Source of the DNA: JBDSEG01 sp039920165 | Lineage (GTDB): Bacteria; Pseudomonadota; Gammaproteobacteria; Burkholderiales; Burkholderiaceae_C | Direction of reading: 5' to 3' | NCBI GenBank assembly: GCA_039920165.1 | Contig: JBDSEG010000071.1 | Coordinates: forward strand, 1-12,648 | Length of the DNA stretch: 12,648 bases | In this document: in pieces, positions 6,125 through 12,648 of the stretch | How positions within the stretch are numbered: position 1 is the stretch's first letter | How the letters are laid out: every line of letters begins with the position of its first letter | The notes under the pieces: model-generated | Told to the model about the DNA's origin: nothing | Databases searched by the model: none | The model's input: only the letters and a program-made list of their open reading frames with translations | Made by a program: the position numbers and the translations under genes

Positions 6125-7090
6125 GTGCAACCAGTGGCTCAGCGAATCGTCATCACCTTCGTTCTGGCGTGCGCGTACGCCGTCGGCCCTGCGCAGGCCT
6201 TTCCGAACGGGCCGATCAATATCGTCGTTCCGCTCGCGCCGGGCGACGCGGCGGACATCTCGGTGCGCCTGCTCGGCGAGGAGATGGCGAAGTCGCTGAG
6301 CACGCCGGTCGTCGTCACCAACCGCCCGGGCGCAGGGGGTGCGCTCGGCACCAACACCGTGGTCCAGTCGAAGAAGGATGGCCAGACGATCCTCTTCGCC
6401 CCCAACAGCGCGCTCACCTTCCGACCCGTTATTGAGCCGCAGGCGGTGTCGTACGACACGGCCCGGGATCTCTTGCCGCTCGGCATCTCGTCGCGCACAC
6501 CCAGCATGTTGGTCGTGCGCAGCGATGCGGTCTACGGCACGCTGGCCGAGCTGATCGAGCATGCGAAGAAGGAACCCGGCAGCGTGCGTATCGGCCACCC
6601 GGGCGCGGGCTCGGTGGGCGACTTCTGCATCCAGCTCATCAACGCGCTCACCGGCGCGCAGCTGCTCGCGGTGCCTTATGCGGGTGCTGCGCCGGCGGTC
6701 ACGGCGTTGCGGGGCGGGCACATCGAAGGGGTCGTGCTGGCGCTGGGGGCGCTCAGCGCGCACATCAAGGCGGGCGCGTTGCGCGCCATCGTCACCTCCA
6801 GCCGCGCGCCGGAGCTTGCCGAGGTGCGGACGATGCGCGAGCTCGGCTATGCCGAGGATCTGTTCGGCGTCTGGTTCAGCTTTCTCGCACCGGCCGGCAT
6901 TCCCGAGGACGCGCGCAAGGCGCTCGTCGGCGCGATCGAACAGGCCGTCAAGGCGCCGACCATCGCGGCCCGGCTGGCGCCGCTCGGCATAGGTCAGAGC
7001 TACGCGTCGCCCGATCAGCAGAGCACCGAAATGCGTGAGGAACTCAAGCGCGTAAGCGACCTGGCGAAGAGGACCGGCCTCGTCAAATGA
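6125..7090 (+). CDS. Bug/TctC-family periplasmic solute-binding protein
   Basis: The precursor has 321 residues and a GTG start with a good AGGAGA at 6115-6120. A signal peptide (1-25: hydrophobic IVITFVLACAYAV, cleavage after AQA) leads into the hallmark family opening INIVVPLAPGDAADISVRLL, followed by TNRPGAGGALGTNTV, and later VPYAGAAPAVTALRGGHIEG and LAPAGIPEDARKAL. These proteins fold like a Venus flytrap and bind small carboxylates, aromatic acids or related ligands in the periplasm. They serve TctAB transporters or act as extracytoplasmic sensors. No tctA or tctB genes are present, as is usual for the many orphan members in Burkholderiales. It follows the EutA-like gene by 69 bp and probably belongs to the same transcription unit. 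The ligand cannot be predicted from sequence. Confidence 0.93.
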   Translation: MQPVAQRIVITFVLACAYAVGPAQAFPNGPINIVVPLAPGDAADISVRLLGEEMAKSLSTPVVVTNRPGAGGALGTNTVVQSKKDGQTILFAPNSALTFRPVIEPQAVSYDTARDLLPLGISSRTPSMLVVRSDAVYGTLAELIEHAKKEPGSVRIGHPGAGSVGDFCIQLINALTGAQLLAVPYAGAAPAVTALRGGHIEGVVLALGALSAHIKAGALRAIVTSSRAPELAEVRTMRELGYAEDLFGVWFSFLAPAGIPEDARKALVGAIEQAVKAPTIAARLAPLGIGQSYASPDQQSTEMREELKRVSDLAKRTGLVK

Positions 7091-8261
7091 AGCCGGCCGC
7101 AGCGCGCGCCGCCGGTACCACGTCGTAGCTGTAGAGCTGCTTGCGGAACTCGGCGTGCGCAATGAGTTCCGCGTCGCGCACCTTCAGGTCGGCCACCGCG
7201 GAATCGACGCGCAGTCCGTTGCGCCGCGCACCGCGCTGGACCTCGGCGACGCGCTCGCGGCGCAGCCGCTCGTAGGCTTGCAGCGCCGCGGATACGGCCG
7301 CGGCATCGGCCTGCGCCAGGAGGGTGGCGAGCGCCATGCCGTCCTCGATCGACTGGTTCGCGCCTTGCCCGAGATGCGGCAGCATCGGATGCGCCGCATC
7401 GCCCAGCAGCGTGAGCCGCCCCTTGCTCCACGTGGCCAGCGGCTCACGGTCGTACAGGGCCCAGCGGAAGGTGTTGTCGACCTGCGCGAGCACCTGTCCG
7501 ATACGCGGATCCCAGCCGTCGAATGCCTCGCGCAGCAGTTGCGGGTCGCCCGGCGCCGACCATGACTCCTTCATCGCCTCGTCGGTCGGCACGAACCCGA
7601 CGTAGTTCACCATCGTGCCGTGCCGGACAGGGAAGACGAGGAAGTGCTTCGACGGACCGGCCCACATCAGCCAGCGGTCCATCGGCCAGTCGGGCAGACG
7701 CTCGCGCGGCACCAGCCCGCGGTACGAGATCGTGCCGTGGAAGACCGGCTTCGAAGGCGGCACCACGTGCGATTGCAGCACGGAGTGGATGCCGTCCGCG
7801 GCCACCACGATGTCCGCCTCGGCGACAACGCCGTTCGCAAACGTCACGCGTGCCGCGGCGCCGTCCTGCTCGAAGCCCGTGGCGCGGTGGCCGGTGTGGA
7901 CGATTCCGTTCGGCAGCCCGGCAGCGAGCAAGTCGATCAAGTCCGCACGGTGCATGCCGAAGACGGCGTTCCAGCCCGCTGCATCCGTCACCTGGACCGG
8001 GGCGATGGGCCTGCCGTCGTGGCGGAAATACTGCGACCCGATGCCCACGCGCGCACCCCATCGCTCGACGGCGGGGCCGAGGCCCACACGCTCGAGATGG
8101 CGCACCGCATTCGGCGTCACGAATACGCCCGCGCCCACTTCGCCGAGCGCGGCCGATTGCTCGTAGACGGACGCGCGGAGTCCCTGCGCGATGAGCGCGT
8201 TGGCGGCGAACAGGCCGCCGATGCCGCCGCCGACGATGATGACCTTGGGCCGCGATGCCAT
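7083..8261 (-). CDS. FAD-dependent monooxygenase, salicylate hydroxylase-like (group A)
   Basis: The protein has 392 residues from the ATG at 8261. The longer in-frame extension to 8396 would run through the terminator and tRNA, so it is rejected. It shows the three group A flavoprotein hydroxylase fingerprints: the N-terminal Rossmann VIIVGGGIGGLFAA (7-20) with the FAD-ribose acidic residue E34, the DG motif VVAADGIHS (152-160), and the GD motif LLGDAAHPMLPHLGQGANQSIED (285-307). Such enzymes use NAD(P)H and O2 to hydroxylate aromatic acids such as salicylate, 3-hydroxybenzoate or 6-hydroxynicotinate. The substrate here is not determinable. The gene is convergent to the binding-protein gene and their ends overlap by 8 bp, so no terminator separates them. 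It starts about 40 bp after the tRNA terminator, so it needs its own promoter. Confidence 0.92.
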   Translation of the reverse strand: MASRPKVIIVGGGIGGLFAANALIAQGLRASVYEQSAALGEVGAGVFVTPNAVRHLERVGLGPAVERWGARVGIGSQYFRHDGRPIAPVQVTDAAGWNAVFGMHRADLIDLLAAGLPNGIVHTGHRATGFEQDGAAARVTFANGVVAEADIVVAADGIHSVLQSHVVPPSKPVFHGTISYRGLVPRERLPDWPMDRWLMWAGPSKHFLVFPVRHGTMVNYVGFVPTDEAMKESWSAPGDPQLLREAFDGWDPRIGQVLAQVDNTFRWALYDREPLATWSKGRLTLLGDAAHPMLPHLGQGANQSIEDGMALATLLAQADAAAVSAALQAYERLRRERVAEVQRGARRNGLRVDSAVADLKVRDAELIAHAEFRKQLYSYDVVPAARAAAGFI

Positions 8262-8303
8262 TGCGGGTGACTCGACTCGGACCTCGTTTCGATTCTGCCC
8301 AAG

Positions 8304-8335
8304 AAAAAAGCACCGGGCGTCTGCGCCAGGTGCTT
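8304..8335 (-). terminator. Intrinsic terminator after tRNA-Val
   Basis: On the minus strand AAGCACC/GGTGCTT form the outer stem and GGCG/CGCC the inner stem, with T and C opposed between them, around a CAGA loop. Six T residues follow (8309-8304). This is a textbook Rho-independent terminator 17 bases beyond the tRNA CCA end, and it also insulates the monooxygenase gene. Confidence 0.92.
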
Positions 8336-8351
8336 GTTCTCCTACCGTATC

Positions 8352-8428
8352 TGGTAGGCGCGAATGGACTCGAACCATCGACCCCCACCATGTCAAGGTG
8401 GTGCTCTAACCAGCTGAGCTACGCGCCT
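8352..8428 (-). tRNA. tRNA-Val (anticodon GAC)
   Basis: A complete 77-nucleotide tRNA with encoded CCA (complement of 8352-8354). The acceptor stem is AGGCGCG paired with CGCGCCT, with discriminator A. The D arm is GCTC/GAGC around AGCTGGTTA. The anticodon arm CCACC/GGTGG encloses loop TTGACAT, giving anticodon GAC, which reads GUC valine codons. The T arm GATGG/CCATT encloses TTCGAGT. It lies 47 bp after relA on the same strand and ends in the strong terminator at 8304-8335. Confidence 0.97.
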
Positions 8429-8439
8429 GGGAAGGCGGC

Positions 8440-8445
8440 ATTCTA
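8440..8445 (-). promoter_or_regulatory. Possible -10 element of the tRNA-Val promoter
   Basis: TAGAAT on the minus strand (five of six consensus bases) sits 11 bases before the tRNA 5' end, within the 46-bp gap after relA. No good -35 hexamer is seen at 16-18 bases upstream, so the tRNA may also depend on read-through from relA. Confidence 0.35.
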
Positions 8446-8474
8446 GCAGCGCAAATTCGCGATCTTGCCGCCCT

Positions 8475-10724
8475 TCAGCGGCGCCGCGCGTGACGAACCG
8501 CATCGACCTGCGCGACCTGGCCGAGCACCTGGGCCAGGCGCTGCGCATTGGCGACTTCGACGGTGAAGGTCATCCACGCCGTCTCGCCGCGCGCCGAGCG
8601 CACCGATTGGGTATGGACACCGATCACGTTCATCTTCTCCTTGGCGAAGATCTCGGAGATATCGCGCAGCAGGCCTTGCCGGTCGGCCGCCTCGACGATC
8701 ACGTCGACCGGGTAGGCGGCCGGCCGGTCGGCACGCGATGCACCCCAGGCCACCGGGCTCACGCGCTCGGGCGCGCGCTGCGCCATGTCCTTGAAATGCG
8801 GGCACACGAGCCGGTGGATAGATACACCCTTGCCGCGCGTGATATAGCCGCCGATCGGGTCAGGCGGCGCCGGGCGGCAGCAGCGCGCGAGGGTGGTCAG
8901 CAGCGACTCGACGCCGACCACCAGCACCCCCGACGGCACCTGGGTGGGGGCGCGGTTCAGGCGCGCGCTGGTCAGCTCGTCGGGCGTGGGTGGCGTCTCG
9001 GCAGGACGCAGCACGAGTTCGATCGCGCGCAGCGAGAGCTCGTCCTTGCCGACCGCTTCGAACATCGCGTCGGCATCGCGAAACTGCAGCTGCGCCGCGA
9101 GCGCGTCGAGCTTCAACGCGGTCCTGCCGCTGCGCTGCAGCAGCTTCTCGACCGCCTCGCGCCCGCGTGCGACGGTGGCGTGCTGCGCCGCGAGGTTGAA
9201 CCAGGCGCGCACCTTGGCGCGCGAACGCGGGCTGCGCAGATAGCCGAGCTCGGCATTCAGCCAGTCGAGCGAGGGTCCGCCCTCCTTCGCGCCGACGATC
9301 TCGACGGTCTGCCCGCTGCGCAGCACCGTATTCAGCGGCAGCATCGCGCCGTCGACCCTGGCGCCGCGGCAGCGGTGGCCGAGCTCGGTATGCAGCGCAT
9401 AGGCGAAGTCGATCGGCGTCGCACCCGCCGTGAGTTCGACCAGCGTTGCCTGCGGCGTAAAGACATAGATGCGGTCGTCGAAGCGCTGCGGGTCGGCCGG
9501 GCCTTCGGCACTGCCCTGCTCGGCGAGATCGCGTTCCCAGGCAAGCAGCTGGTGCAACACGGCCTTGCGCGCTTCGGCGACGCGCGCATCGGCATCGCTG
9601 CCGGCGCTGACGCCGGCATAGCCGCGCGCGCCGGCCTCCTTGTAAGCCCAGTGCGCGGCCACGCCGTGCTCGGCATGCTCGTGCATCTCGCGGGTGCGGA
9701 TCTGGATCTCGACCGCCGCCCCGTCGTCGGCCTGGACCACGGTGTGCAGCGACTGGTAGCCGTTCGGCTTGGGCCGCGCGATGTAGTCGTCGAATTCGCC
9801 GGCCACCGCGCGATAGCGCTCCTGCACGCGGCCGAGCACCTTGTAGCAGTCGGCCACGTCGCCGACGATGACACGCAGCGCCCGAACGTCGAGCACGGCG
9901 TCGAAGGCGATGGCCTTGCCATTCATCTTCTTCCAGATGCTGTACAGGTGCTTCGGCCGGCCCTGCACCTGCGCGCGCACGCCCACCCGCGCCAGGTCGT
10001 CGGCGAGCGCGCAGCGCAGCGCCTCGATCTGGCGCTCGCGCTCGACCCGGCGCGCATCGAGCAACTGCGCGACGTGGCGGTACGACTGCGGCTCGAGAAA
10101 TCGGAAGGCCAGGTCCTCGAGCTCCCACTTGACCTGCCAGATGCCCAGGCGATTGGCGAGCGGCGCGAACACCTGCAGCGTCTCGGCGGCGAGTTCGCCC
10201 GGGCACGGCTGCCGGCTCGCGGCGTAATGGCGCAGCGTCGCGAGGCGCGAGGCCAGGCGCAGCAGCACGACGCGCAGATCGCGCGAAAAGGCGAGCAGCA
10301 TCTTGCGCACCCGCTCGAGCTGCTGGGCGCGCTGTGCCTGGCCGAGCTGCGCCGCACGCGCGGTGCGCTGCGCCTGCATCAGTCGCCGGGTGTTCGCGAC
10401 GAGGCTGGCCTGCGATGCGCCGAAGGCTTTGCAGACGACCTCCTCGGGCTGCGTCAGATGGTCGGCCGCCTGCACCAGGTAGGCCGCGGCGCACATGGCC
10501 GGTGGTGCGCCGATCGAATGCAGGATGACCGCCACGGCATCGGCATGCGGCAGGCTCGACTCGCCCGTTTCGAGCTGCTGGCCGGCGAGCAGCGGCGCGG
10601 CAAAGGCGCGCGCGCGTTCGCGCAGGCCGGCTTCGCCCGCGCTCTCGGCCTCGCCGGCCAGCGCGACGATCGCCGCCGACGAGGGCGTTGCGACTGCTGC
10701 CGCGCCGGACATGCCGGTCTTCAT
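8475..10724 (-). CDS. relA: RelA, (p)ppGpp synthetase I (stringent response)
   Basis: A 749-residue long RSH enzyme that makes (p)ppGpp from ATP and GTP/GDP on starved ribosomes. Domains in order: a degenerate HD domain (about 35-200) lacking the HDxxED metal site, so hydrolase activity is not expected; a synthetase domain (about 250-365) with RPKHLYSIWKKM, LDVRALRVIV, the acidic EFDD motif at 310-313 followed by YIARPKPNGYQSLHT, and VEIQIRT with catalytic E339; a TGS domain (about 418-478); a helical region; a zinc-finger-like domain with C615, C616, H637 and C641; and an ACT domain (about 671-745). EFDD (EXDD) marks monofunctional RelA, whereas bifunctional SpoT/Rel have RXKD. The ATG at 10724 has a weak ribosome-binding site, and Met5 is a possible alternative start. 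It is 24 bp downstream of the hydrolase gene and likely co-transcribed. Confidence 0.96.
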   Translation of the reverse strand: MKTGMSGAAAVATPSSAAIVALAGEAESAGEAGLRERARAFAAPLLAGQQLETGESSLPHADAVAVILHSIGAPPAMCAAAYLVQAADHLTQPEEVVCKAFGASQASLVANTRRLMQAQRTARAAQLGQAQRAQQLERVRKMLLAFSRDLRVVLLRLASRLATLRHYAASRQPCPGELAAETLQVFAPLANRLGIWQVKWELEDLAFRFLEPQSYRHVAQLLDARRVERERQIEALRCALADDLARVGVRAQVQGRPKHLYSIWKKMNGKAIAFDAVLDVRALRVIVGDVADCYKVLGRVQERYRAVAGEFDDYIARPKPNGYQSLHTVVQADDGAAVEIQIRTREMHEHAEHGVAAHWAYKEAGARGYAGVSAGSDADARVAEARKAVLHQLLAWERDLAEQGSAEGPADPQRFDDRIYVFTPQATLVELTAGATPIDFAYALHTELGHRCRGARVDGAMLPLNTVLRSGQTVEIVGAKEGGPSLDWLNAELGYLRSPRSRAKVRAWFNLAAQHATVARGREAVEKLLQRSGRTALKLDALAAQLQFRDADAMFEAVGKDELSLRAIELVLRPAETPPTPDELTSARLNRAPTQVPSGVLVVGVESLLTTLARCCRPAPPDPIGGYITRGKGVSIHRLVCPHFKDMAQRAPERVSPVAWGASRADRPAAYPVDVIVEAADRQGLLRDISEIFAKEKMNVIGVHTQSVRSARGETAWMTFTVEVANAQRLAQVLGQVAQVDAVRHARRR

Positions 10725-10748
10725 GGCGAGCCGTTCATGGCAAGGCGA

Positions 10749-11630
10749 TCATCCGGCGAGGAGAAACTCCCGCACGACGTCGATCTGTTCCGGCGCGACC
10801 AGCGTGGGCGCGTGGCCGATACCGGCAAATTCGCGCAGCCGTGCCTTCGGGCCACGAGCGGTCATCGCACGCGCCGTCTCGGTGGTGAGCAGATCCGACT
10901 CGGCGCCGCGCAACAACAATGTCGGGCAGGCGATGGCGTCGTAGGCGCGCCAGAGCGCCGCCTCGCCGGCCGCAGCCGACTGCGGCGTGATGCTGCGAAA
11001 CGGCAGCGCGATATCGAGGTCATAGTGGCTTCGATAAGTGGCACCGCCGCAAGCATCCGCCTCGCGCACCAGCATCGGCAGCGTGAGCGCGAGCCATTGC
11101 TCTCGCGTGTGCGGGCCGAAACCGGTCGAGATGCTGCGCAGGTAGTCGGCCGCCTCGTCGACGGTCGACCAGCGCTGCGCCACGCCGAGGTAAGTGCCGA
11201 TGCGCTGAAGCGCTTCGAACTCGATCTTCGGTCCGACATCGTTGAGGACCATGCGGCCGATCGGCGAGCCCGGCTGCGCGCCGAGCAGCATGCCGACGAG
11301 GCCGCCCATCGAGGTGCCGACCCAGTCGAGCCGGCTCGCATTCAGGCGGGCGAGCAGCGTCACCATATCGGCCAGATAGGACGGGATCTGATAGCCGGCC
11401 GGATCGGCGAGCCGATCGGAGCGGCCGCGCCCGACGACATCGGGGCAGACGACGCGGTAGGTATCGCACAAGGCACGCGCGAGGGTGTCGAAATCTCGCC
11501 CCTGGCGCGTGAGGCCGTGCAGGCACACCAGCACGCGCGGGTTGGCAGGGTCGCCCCACTCCCAGTACGCCATGCGGTGCAGGCCGCGGCTATCGAGGCA
11601 TTGCACAAAGGACAGGCGCGGTTCGGTCAT
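10749..11630 (-). CDS. Alpha/beta hydrolase-fold protein
   Basis: A 293-residue cytoplasmic alpha/beta hydrolase. The oxyanion-hole HGLTRQGRDF lies at 38-47 and the nucleophile elbow GTSMGG at 105-110 gives catalytic S107. The acid is probably D246 in LLLRGAESDLL and the histidine is H273 in GIGHAP. CPDVVGRGRSDRL at 62-74 is typical of the family. A lid region lies at about 135-225. It could be an esterase, C-C hydrolase or lactonase, and the sequence does not decide. It is the upstream partner of relA, with a 24-bp gap, and is divergent from the 3-hydroxybutyrate dehydrogenase gene. A link to short-chain hydroxyacid esters is possible by proximity only. The ATG at 11630 lacks a strong Shine-Dalgarno. 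Confidence 0.9.
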   Translation of the reverse strand: MTEPRLSFVQCLDSRGLHRMAYWEWGDPANPRVLVCLHGLTRQGRDFDTLARALCDTYRVVCPDVVGRGRSDRLADPAGYQIPSYLADMVTLLARLNASRLDWVGTSMGGLVGMLLGAQPGSPIGRMVLNDVGPKIEFEALQRIGTYLGVAQRWSTVDEAADYLRSISTGFGPHTREQWLALTLPMLVREADACGGATYRSHYDLDIALPFRSITPQSAAAGEAALWRAYDAIACPTLLLRGAESDLLTTETARAMTARGPKARLREFAGIGHAPTLVAPEQIDVVREFLLAG

Positions 11631-11667
11631 GGGAGTTCGCTCGGCAAGGAAAAGCGCCGTCGTCTTG

Positions 11668-11673
11668 GATAAT
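11668..11673 (+). promoter_or_regulatory. Possible -10 element of the 3-hydroxybutyrate dehydrogenase gene
   Basis: GATAAT (five of six consensus bases) lies in the 70-bp divergent intergenic region, inside an imperfect inverted repeat (TTGGAT ... ATCCTAA, 11665-11682). No good -35 hexamer is visible at standard spacing. This is a weak call. Confidence 0.3.
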
Positions 11674-11690
11674 CGATCCTAACAAGCGAC

Positions 11691-11696
11691 GGAGGA
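11691..11696 (+). promoter_or_regulatory. Ribosome binding site of 3-hydroxybutyrate dehydrogenase gene
   Basis: GGAGGA, a near-perfect Shine-Dalgarno, ends 4 bases before the ATG at 11701 and supports that start rather than the internal Met6. Confidence 0.75.
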
Positions 11697-11700
11697 ATCA

Positions 11701-12495
11701 ATGTCCGAAGGAACGATGGAACGAACGCTCGAAGGAAGGACCGCCCTGGTCACCGGCTCGACCAGCGGCATCGGCCTGGGGATAGCGAAATGCCTGGCCG
11801 CGCGGGGTGCGGCGGTGGTGCTGAACGGTTTCGGCGACCACCAGCTCGCCAAGGCCGAGGTCGCCGCGCTCGGCGGCAGGGTCGGCTACCACGGCGCCGA
11901 CATGAGCCGGCCGACCGAGATCGAAGAGCTGATGCGCTATGCGACGAGCGAATTCGGCGGGGTCGACGTGCTGGTCAACAACGCCGGCATCCAGCATGTC
12001 GCGGCGGTCGAGGATTTTCCGGTCGAGCGCTGGGACGCCGTGATCGCGATCAACCTCACCTCGGCGTTTCATCTCATGCGCCTGGCGATCCCCGGGATGC
12101 GCGCGCGCAACTGGGGCCGTGTCGTCAATATCGCTTCGGCGCACGGCCTCGTTGCCTCGGCGCAGAAGTCGGCCTATGTCGCGGCCAAGCACGGCCTCGT
12201 CGGCCTGACCAAATCGGTCGCGCTCGAGACCGCGACGACCGGCATCACGGTCAATGCGATCTGCCCGGGCTGGGTGCTCACCCCATTGGTGCAAAAGCAG
12301 ATCGATGCCCGCATGGCGAGCGAGCACATCAGCCTCGCCGAAGCACAGCACCGCCTGCTCGGCGAGAAGCAGCCTTCGCTGCAGTTCACGACGCCCGAGC
12401 AGCTCGGCGAGCTGGCGCTTTTCCTGTGCAGCGCCGCGGCCGACAACGTGCGCGGCGTGGCCTGGGCGGTCGACGGCGGATGGACGGCGCAGTAG
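11701..12495 (+). CDS. D-3-hydroxybutyrate dehydrogenase (SDR family)
   Basis: The protein has 264 residues and is a classical short-chain dehydrogenase that interconverts D-3-hydroxybutyrate and acetoacetate with NAD (EC 1.1.1.30), a step in PHB and ketone-body use. Seen are the cofactor loop TGSTSGIG (18-25), NNAG (93-96), catalytic S146, Y159 and K163, and the PG turn at 189-190. The substrate-site residues known from the Pseudomonas enzymes are all present with a constant offset of four: Q98, S146, H148, K156, Y159, W191, Q200 and W261. This makes the specific assignment stronger than for a generic SDR. No PHB synthase, depolymerase or acetoacetyl-CoA transferase genes are in the window. 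It is divergent from the hydrolase-relA pair. Names in use include bdhA and hbdH. Confidence 0.95.
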   Translation: MSEGTMERTLEGRTALVTGSTSGIGLGIAKCLAARGAAVVLNGFGDHQLAKAEVAALGGRVGYHGADMSRPTEIEELMRYATSEFGGVDVLVNNAGIQHVAAVEDFPVERWDAVIAINLTSAFHLMRLAIPGMRARNWGRVVNIASAHGLVASAQKSAYVAAKHGLVGLTKSVALETATTGITVNAICPGWVLTPLVQKQIDARMASEHISLAEAQHRLLGEKQPSLQFTTPEQLGELALFLCSAAADNVRGVAWAVDGGWTAQ

Positions 12496-12539
12496 AGCGA
12501 CGCGAATGCATCGTGCACAGACCCCCACGCGCAGTGCGC

Positions 12540-12561
12540 GTTCCGGCTTGCAAGCCGGAAC
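12540..12561. repeat. Perfect 22-bp palindrome downstream of the dehydrogenase gene
   Basis: The 11-bp half site GTTCCGGCTTG is followed directly by its exact reverse complement. It lies 45 bp after the dehydrogenase stop. As RNA it would form a hairpin on either strand, but there is no T-tract on either side, so it is not a standard intrinsic terminator. It could be a REP-like element, a processing/stability hairpin or a regulator site. Confidence 0.6.
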
Positions 12562-12612
12562 TGCTTCGCGGGCTCGGCGCATGCGACTCGAAAGCCCCGC
12601 CACGCCCCCAAA

Positions 12613-12648
12613 CCTCGCCCGCCAGCGGGAGAAGGAGCGAGCCAGCGG
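12613..12648. repeat. Possible dispersed intergenic repeat (CCCGC-CA-GCGGG hairpin)
   Basis: CCCGC (12618-12622), CA, GCGGG (12625-12629) form a perfect short hairpin inside a CTCGCCCGCCAGCGGGAGAAGG context. CCAGCGG occurs at 12622-12628 and again at the window end, 12642-12648. This resembles the short CTCCCGC/GCGGGAG intergenic repeats common in proteobacterial genomes. The element is probably cut by the window edge. Confidence 0.45.

Noticed and set aside
3830..7162. Very long (1110-codon) open frame on the minus strand opposite the cupin, EutA-like and binding-protein genes
   Set aside because: It is antisense to three genes with clear family motifs, its composition is Arg/Ala/Asp-rich and low in complexity, and it shows no domain. 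It is the usual by-product of GC-rich codon bias.
8341..8358. CCTACC ... GGTAGG inverted repeat next to the tRNA
   Set aside because: One arm is the tRNA acceptor/CCA end itself. The strong terminator 17 bases further on explains transcription end, so this is probably incidental.
8262..8396. Longer N-terminus for the FAD monooxygenase
   Set aside because: It would be translated through the tRNA-Val 3' end and its terminator. The Rossmann motif begins just after the ATG at 8261.
8490..11672. 1060-codon open frame on the plus strand opposite relA and the hydrolase gene
   Set aside because: The sense strand carries full RelA and hydrolase motifs. The antisense product is Arg/Ala/His-rich with no recognisable domain.

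Overview
The window is a GC-rich chromosomal segment from a betaproteobacterium, most likely Burkholderiales. The evidence is the codon and GC bias, a Bug/TctC-type periplasmic binding protein of the kind greatly expanded in that order, a monofunctional RelA of proteobacterial type and a D-3-hydroxybutyrate dehydrogenase of the betaproteobacterial/pseudomonad type. I see no insertion sequence, prophage, CRISPR array or rRNA.

Left part (about 281-2898, minus strand): a compact bufferin operon, bufA-bufB-bufC-doxX. BufA is a secreted four-cysteine peptide precursor (DUF2282). BufB is a DUF692 multinuclear iron oxidase (MNIO) and BufC is its DUF2063 partner. The last gene encodes a DoxX membrane protein. 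bufB/bufC and bufC/doxX each overlap by 4 bp, so translation is probably coupled. An ECF-sigma-like promoter (TGTAAGG, 16 bp, CGTCTAA) lies about 100 bp upstream of bufA. Related operons make modified peptides that bind copper under metal stress. No sigma/anti-sigma pair is in the window.

Middle part (3181-8261): a plus-strand cluster encodes a two-domain cupin protein, an EutA-like ATPase (reactivase fold of ethanolamine ammonia-lyase) and a Bug/TctC periplasmic binding protein. It is preceded by a sigma70-like promoter whose -10 and start region are covered by nested repeats that look like an operator. A group A FAD monooxygenase faces this cluster and overlaps the end of the binding-protein gene by 8 bp. 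No ethanolamine ammonia-lyase genes (eutBC) are present, so the partner of the EutA-like protein is unknown. This is the most interesting part of the window. Solute capture, a possible ring hydroxylase, a possible metal-dependent cupin enzyme and an ATPase chaperone would fit uptake and breakdown of a small (perhaps aromatic) acid, but that is inference.

Right part (8304-12648): on the minus strand, an alpha/beta hydrolase gene and relA run in the same direction. They are followed by tRNA-Val(GAC) with a very good intrinsic terminator. Divergent from the hydrolase is a D-3-hydroxybutyrate dehydrogenase gene on the plus strand (ketone-body/PHB metabolism). The window ends in non-coding DNA with a perfect 22-bp palindrome and a small CCCGC/GCGGG hairpin that resembles dispersed intergenic repeats.
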